This document shows, in pieces, positions 6,366 to 8,200 of a stretch of DNA of 8,200 nt. Numbering within the stretch: position 1 is the first letter of the stretch; each line of letters begins with the position of its first letter. Origin of the DNA: Oscillospiraceae bacterium (GTDB lineage: Bacteria; Bacillota; Clostridia; Oscillospirales; Acutalibacteraceae); assembly GCA_009783605.1 (NCBI GenBank), contig WRDE01000077.1, positions 1-8,200 of the forward strand, given 5' to 3'. The notes below the pieces were generated by a model that did not search any database, was not told the origin of the DNA, and was given only the letters and a program-made list of their open reading frames with translations. Both the position numbers and the translations under genes were made by a program.

Positions 6366-8200
6366 GTGAAAAACCTGAAAAATGTATTTTCCAAGGTGAT
6401 GGCGCTGCTTTTATGCGGGGTGATGGCGCTTGGGCTGATGCCGGGATCGGCGCTGCCGGCCGGGGCGGCGGGGACGCCGGACACCGACTGGTATACCGGC
6501 GACCCATCGGCAGCTGAATTCACCATCACCACCGCCGATGAGCTGGCGGGGCTGGCGCAGCTTGTGAATGCGCGGATCAGCTTCACCGGTAAAACCGTCA
6601 CGCTCGGCGCAGACATTGATCTTTCGGATTACGGCGAGGGGTATAACGACGGCAAGGGCTGGGTTCCGATCGGTACCTATTCGACGCAATACGGTAACAT
6701 CAACTTCACCGGTACCTTTGACGGCGGCGGACATATCATCACCGGACTGTATATCGATACCGATGTGGAGTATGCCGGGTTATTCAGATACCTCGCGGGT
6801 ACGGTAAAACGCCTTGGTATTGTAAACGCAAATGTAAAAGGCACCGCCGACTATACCGGCGGTTTGGCCGGTATGGTCTCCGGCGCCACGGTAAATAATT
6901 GCTATGTAACCGGTAGCGTAACCGGCACACGCAGCACCGGCGGCTTAATTGGTCGTATTCAATCCACATGCCAAATTAGACACTCTTATGCGGCATGCAC
7001 GGTCACCGGAACCGATTATGTGGGCGGCATCGCCGGTATCATTGAATTTATCAGTGTGGGCACCTTCTCCTATATAAGTAATTGCTACACCCTCGGCACG
7101 GTCAGCGGGGACAATACCGTCGGCGGCATCGTAGGCTGGGTATATCATGGCAGCAGTATTGGTTACGGAGAAGTGGCAAATAATGTGGCGCTGAATCAAA
7201 GTGTGAGCGGCACCACAGCCGTAGGACGCATTGCGGGGCAAGGTTCCCAGCTTGCCGAGAACACCGCGTTTCCCGGGATGACCGTCAACGGTACCGCCGC
7301 CGTCGGCGCTCTTTTACAAGGCACGGATCTGTCCGCCGCCGTCATTTGCAACGACGCGTCCATTGGCGGCAGGTTTACGGCTGCCGCGGGCTGGACGATC
7401 GTGGACGGCATGCTGCCCGGCTTCGGCGCGGGGGTGGAGATACCCGATTTTATCAGCGAAGGGGTGCCCACGGTGACCGATGTCGCCGTATCGCCGTCCT
7501 CCGTCAATCTGTTTAAGGGCGCGACCCAGCAGTTTGCCGCCGCGGTAACCGGGACAAACGACCCGGATCAGTCGGTCACCTGGAGTGTTTCCGGCAACAA
7601 CAACGCAGGCACCGTGATTTCAGCCGCCGGCATTTTGACCGTTCCGCTGAGTGAAACAGCGTCCACGCTGACTGTAACCGCGACGTCCACCTTCGACACA
7701 ACCAAATTCGGAACGGCCGCCGTATTGCTGCAAAACCCGCCGCCCGTAGTAACAGGGGTCACCGTATCCCCGGCTTCCGTTTCGGTTCAACGGGGCGGTA
7801 TGCGGATTTTCACTGCCACAGTAGCAGGGCAATTTAGCCCTTCGCAGTTTGTGACATGGCGCGTGACCGGCAATAACAGCGTCGGCACCGTGATGATTGG
7901 CGGCACTCTCTTCATCGCCGCGAACGAAACGGCGGCAAGGCTGACCGTAAGGGCCACATCTACGGCAAACACCGGTCGGTTCGGCACCGCCTCCGTGACT
8001 GTGACCGGTACCGGCACAACAACCCCACCGCCCGTACCATCCACAGCCGGGCGGATTACGCCGGCCACCAACAGAATCCGCGTCAACCGAAACCTCACCC
8101 TGCGGGCCGGAGCCCAACCCGGCCGCGGCCGGGTTCGCAGCGTACGCTGGAGCGTGAACAACGGCAGAGCGCGTATCGTACGCACGCGCTCCAACCACAG
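6366..8200 (+). CDS. Secreted GLUG-repeat and Ig-like domain surface protein, partial at the 3' end
   Basis: 611 codons from GTG with no stop; the gene runs off the window. Residues 1-36 form a signal peptide (MKNLKNVFSK, hydrophobic core, PAGAAG near cleavage). Residues 50-134 carry the usual cap of GLUG proteins (FTITTADELAGLAQLVN, TLGADIDLS, FTGTFDGGGHIITGLYI). About five GLUG-like units follow (135-300), each with a GG[L/I]xG core, for example YTGGLAGMVSG, STGGLIGRI, YVGGIAGII and VGGIVGWVY; these are expected to build a beta-helix or solenoid. Then come two full Ig-like (BIG_2-type) repeats at about 369-455 and 460-548, a TTPPPVP linker, and the start of a third from 561. No enzyme motif is seen. 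The likely role is cell-surface adhesion or substrate contact; an anchor or dockerin could lie in the missing C-terminus. It has its own promoter, divergent from the GH2 gene. Confidence 0.85.
   Translation, partial: MKNLKNVFSKVMALLLCGVMALGLMPGSALPAGAAGTPDTDWYTGDPSAAEFTITTADELAGLAQLVNARISFTGKTVTLGADIDLSDYGEGYNDGKGWVPIGTYSTQYGNINFTGTFDGGGHIITGLYIDTDVEYAGLFRYLAGTVKRLGIVNANVKGTADYTGGLAGMVSGATVNNCYVTGSVTGTRSTGGLIGRIQSTCQIRHSYAACTVTGTDYVGGIAGIIEFISVGTFSYISNCYTLGTVSGDNTVGGIVGWVYHGSSIGYGEVANNVALNQSVSGTTAVGRIAGQGSQLAENTAFPGMTVNGTAAVGALLQGTDLSAAVICNDASIGGRFTAAAGWTIVDGMLPGFGAGVEIPDFISEGVPTVTDVAVSPSSVNLFKGATQQFAAAVTGTNDPDQSVTWSVSGNNNAGTVISAAGILTVPLSETASTLTVTATSTFDTTKFGTAAVLLQNPPPVVTGVTVSPASVSVQRGGMRIFTATVAGQFSPSQFVTWRVTGNNSVGTVMIGGTLFIAANETAARLTVRATSTANTGRFGTASVTVTGTGTTTPPPVPSTAGRITPATNRIRVNRNLTLRAGAQPGRGRVRSVRWSVNNGRARIVRTRSNH
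6768..7265 (+). repeat. GLUG repeat region
   Basis: Residues 135-300 of the surface protein. Units of roughly 30-35 residues share a hydrophobic-GG-hydrophobic-x-G core followed by N-C-Y/S-Y and T/S-V-x-G. Cys recurs in the NCY positions (C179, C240) and nearby (C202, C211). The last unit (AVGRIAG) is degenerate. The repeats are visible at protein level; DNA identity is low, so this is an old array. Confidence 0.7.
7470..8200 (+). repeat. Three Ig-like (BIG_2-type) repeats, the third cut by the window edge
   Basis: Repeat 1 (7470-7730), repeat 2 (7743-8009) and repeat 3 (from 8046). Shared landmarks are V[S/T]P-A/S-S near the start, VTWSVSG / VTWRVTG / VRWSVNN in the middle, and STLTVTATST / ARLTVRATST near the end of the first two. 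The matching landmarks show the reading frame is right through the basic third repeat. Arginine counts over these stretches are 0, 6 and 13, and the visible part of repeat 3 has no Asp or Glu. Confidence 0.75.

Noticed and set aside
7620..8198. Minus-strand open frames opposite the Ig-like repeats
   Set aside because: The plus-strand frame shows repeated Ig landmarks and connects without break to the signal peptide. The minus frames look like composition by-products.
8046..8200. Frameshift explaining the arginine-rich end of the surface protein
   Set aside because: VRWSVNN and the ITPATNRIRVN start align with the landmarks of the two preceding repeats in the same frame, so the frame is intact.

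Overview
The window looks like chromosomal DNA from an anaerobic, GC-rich Firmicute, most likely an uncultured Clostridia/Oscillospiraceae (Ruminococcaceae-type) polysaccharide degrader. This rests on a type I dockerin with Ruminococcus-like helices, secreted glycoside hydrolases with Gram-positive-style signal peptides, GLUG/bacterial-Ig surface proteins, high-GC coding DNA beside AT-rich promoter DNA, and short hairpin repeats between genes. The taxonomy is an inference from content; no rRNA or marker gene is present.

Layout. (1) 1-1996, minus strand: a secreted GH95-type enzyme (alpha-L-fucosidase/alpha-L-galactosidase superfamily). Its reading frame is broken by an in-frame TGA at 89-91, and recognisable sequence continues in the same frame to the window edge. 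(2) 1997-2166: a gap with a nested inverted-repeat element of two self-palindromic arms (2025-2099), three tandem heptamers (2143-2163) and a weak possible promoter. (3) 2167-6045, minus strand: a 1292-residue secreted GH2 enzyme of the exo-beta-glucosaminidase/beta-mannosidase type with two N-terminal discoidin-type carbohydrate-binding domains, a run of eight prolines and a C-terminal type I dockerin. (4) 6046-6365: an AT-rich divergent control region with a good promoter in each direction and repeated CCGAA-type sites. (5) 6366 to the right edge, plus strand: the first 611 codons of a GTG-initiated secreted surface protein with a signal peptide, a GLUG-repeat region and three Ig-like repeats that become progressively richer in arginine. 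It is still open at 8200.

The two hydrolases lie in the same direction 170 bp apart and could be transcribed from the promoter near 6124-6152. Together they would act outside the cell on a fucosylated (or L-galactose-bearing) glycan that also carries beta-linked mannose or glucosamine. The dockerin would attach the GH2 enzyme to a cohesin scaffold. The divergent GLUG/Ig protein is probably a cell-surface adhesin or glycan-contact protein. No defence system, CRISPR array, transposase, tRNA or rRNA was seen. The points most worth following up are the interrupted GH95 frame, the repeat cassette between the hydrolases and the arginine gradient in the Ig repeats.
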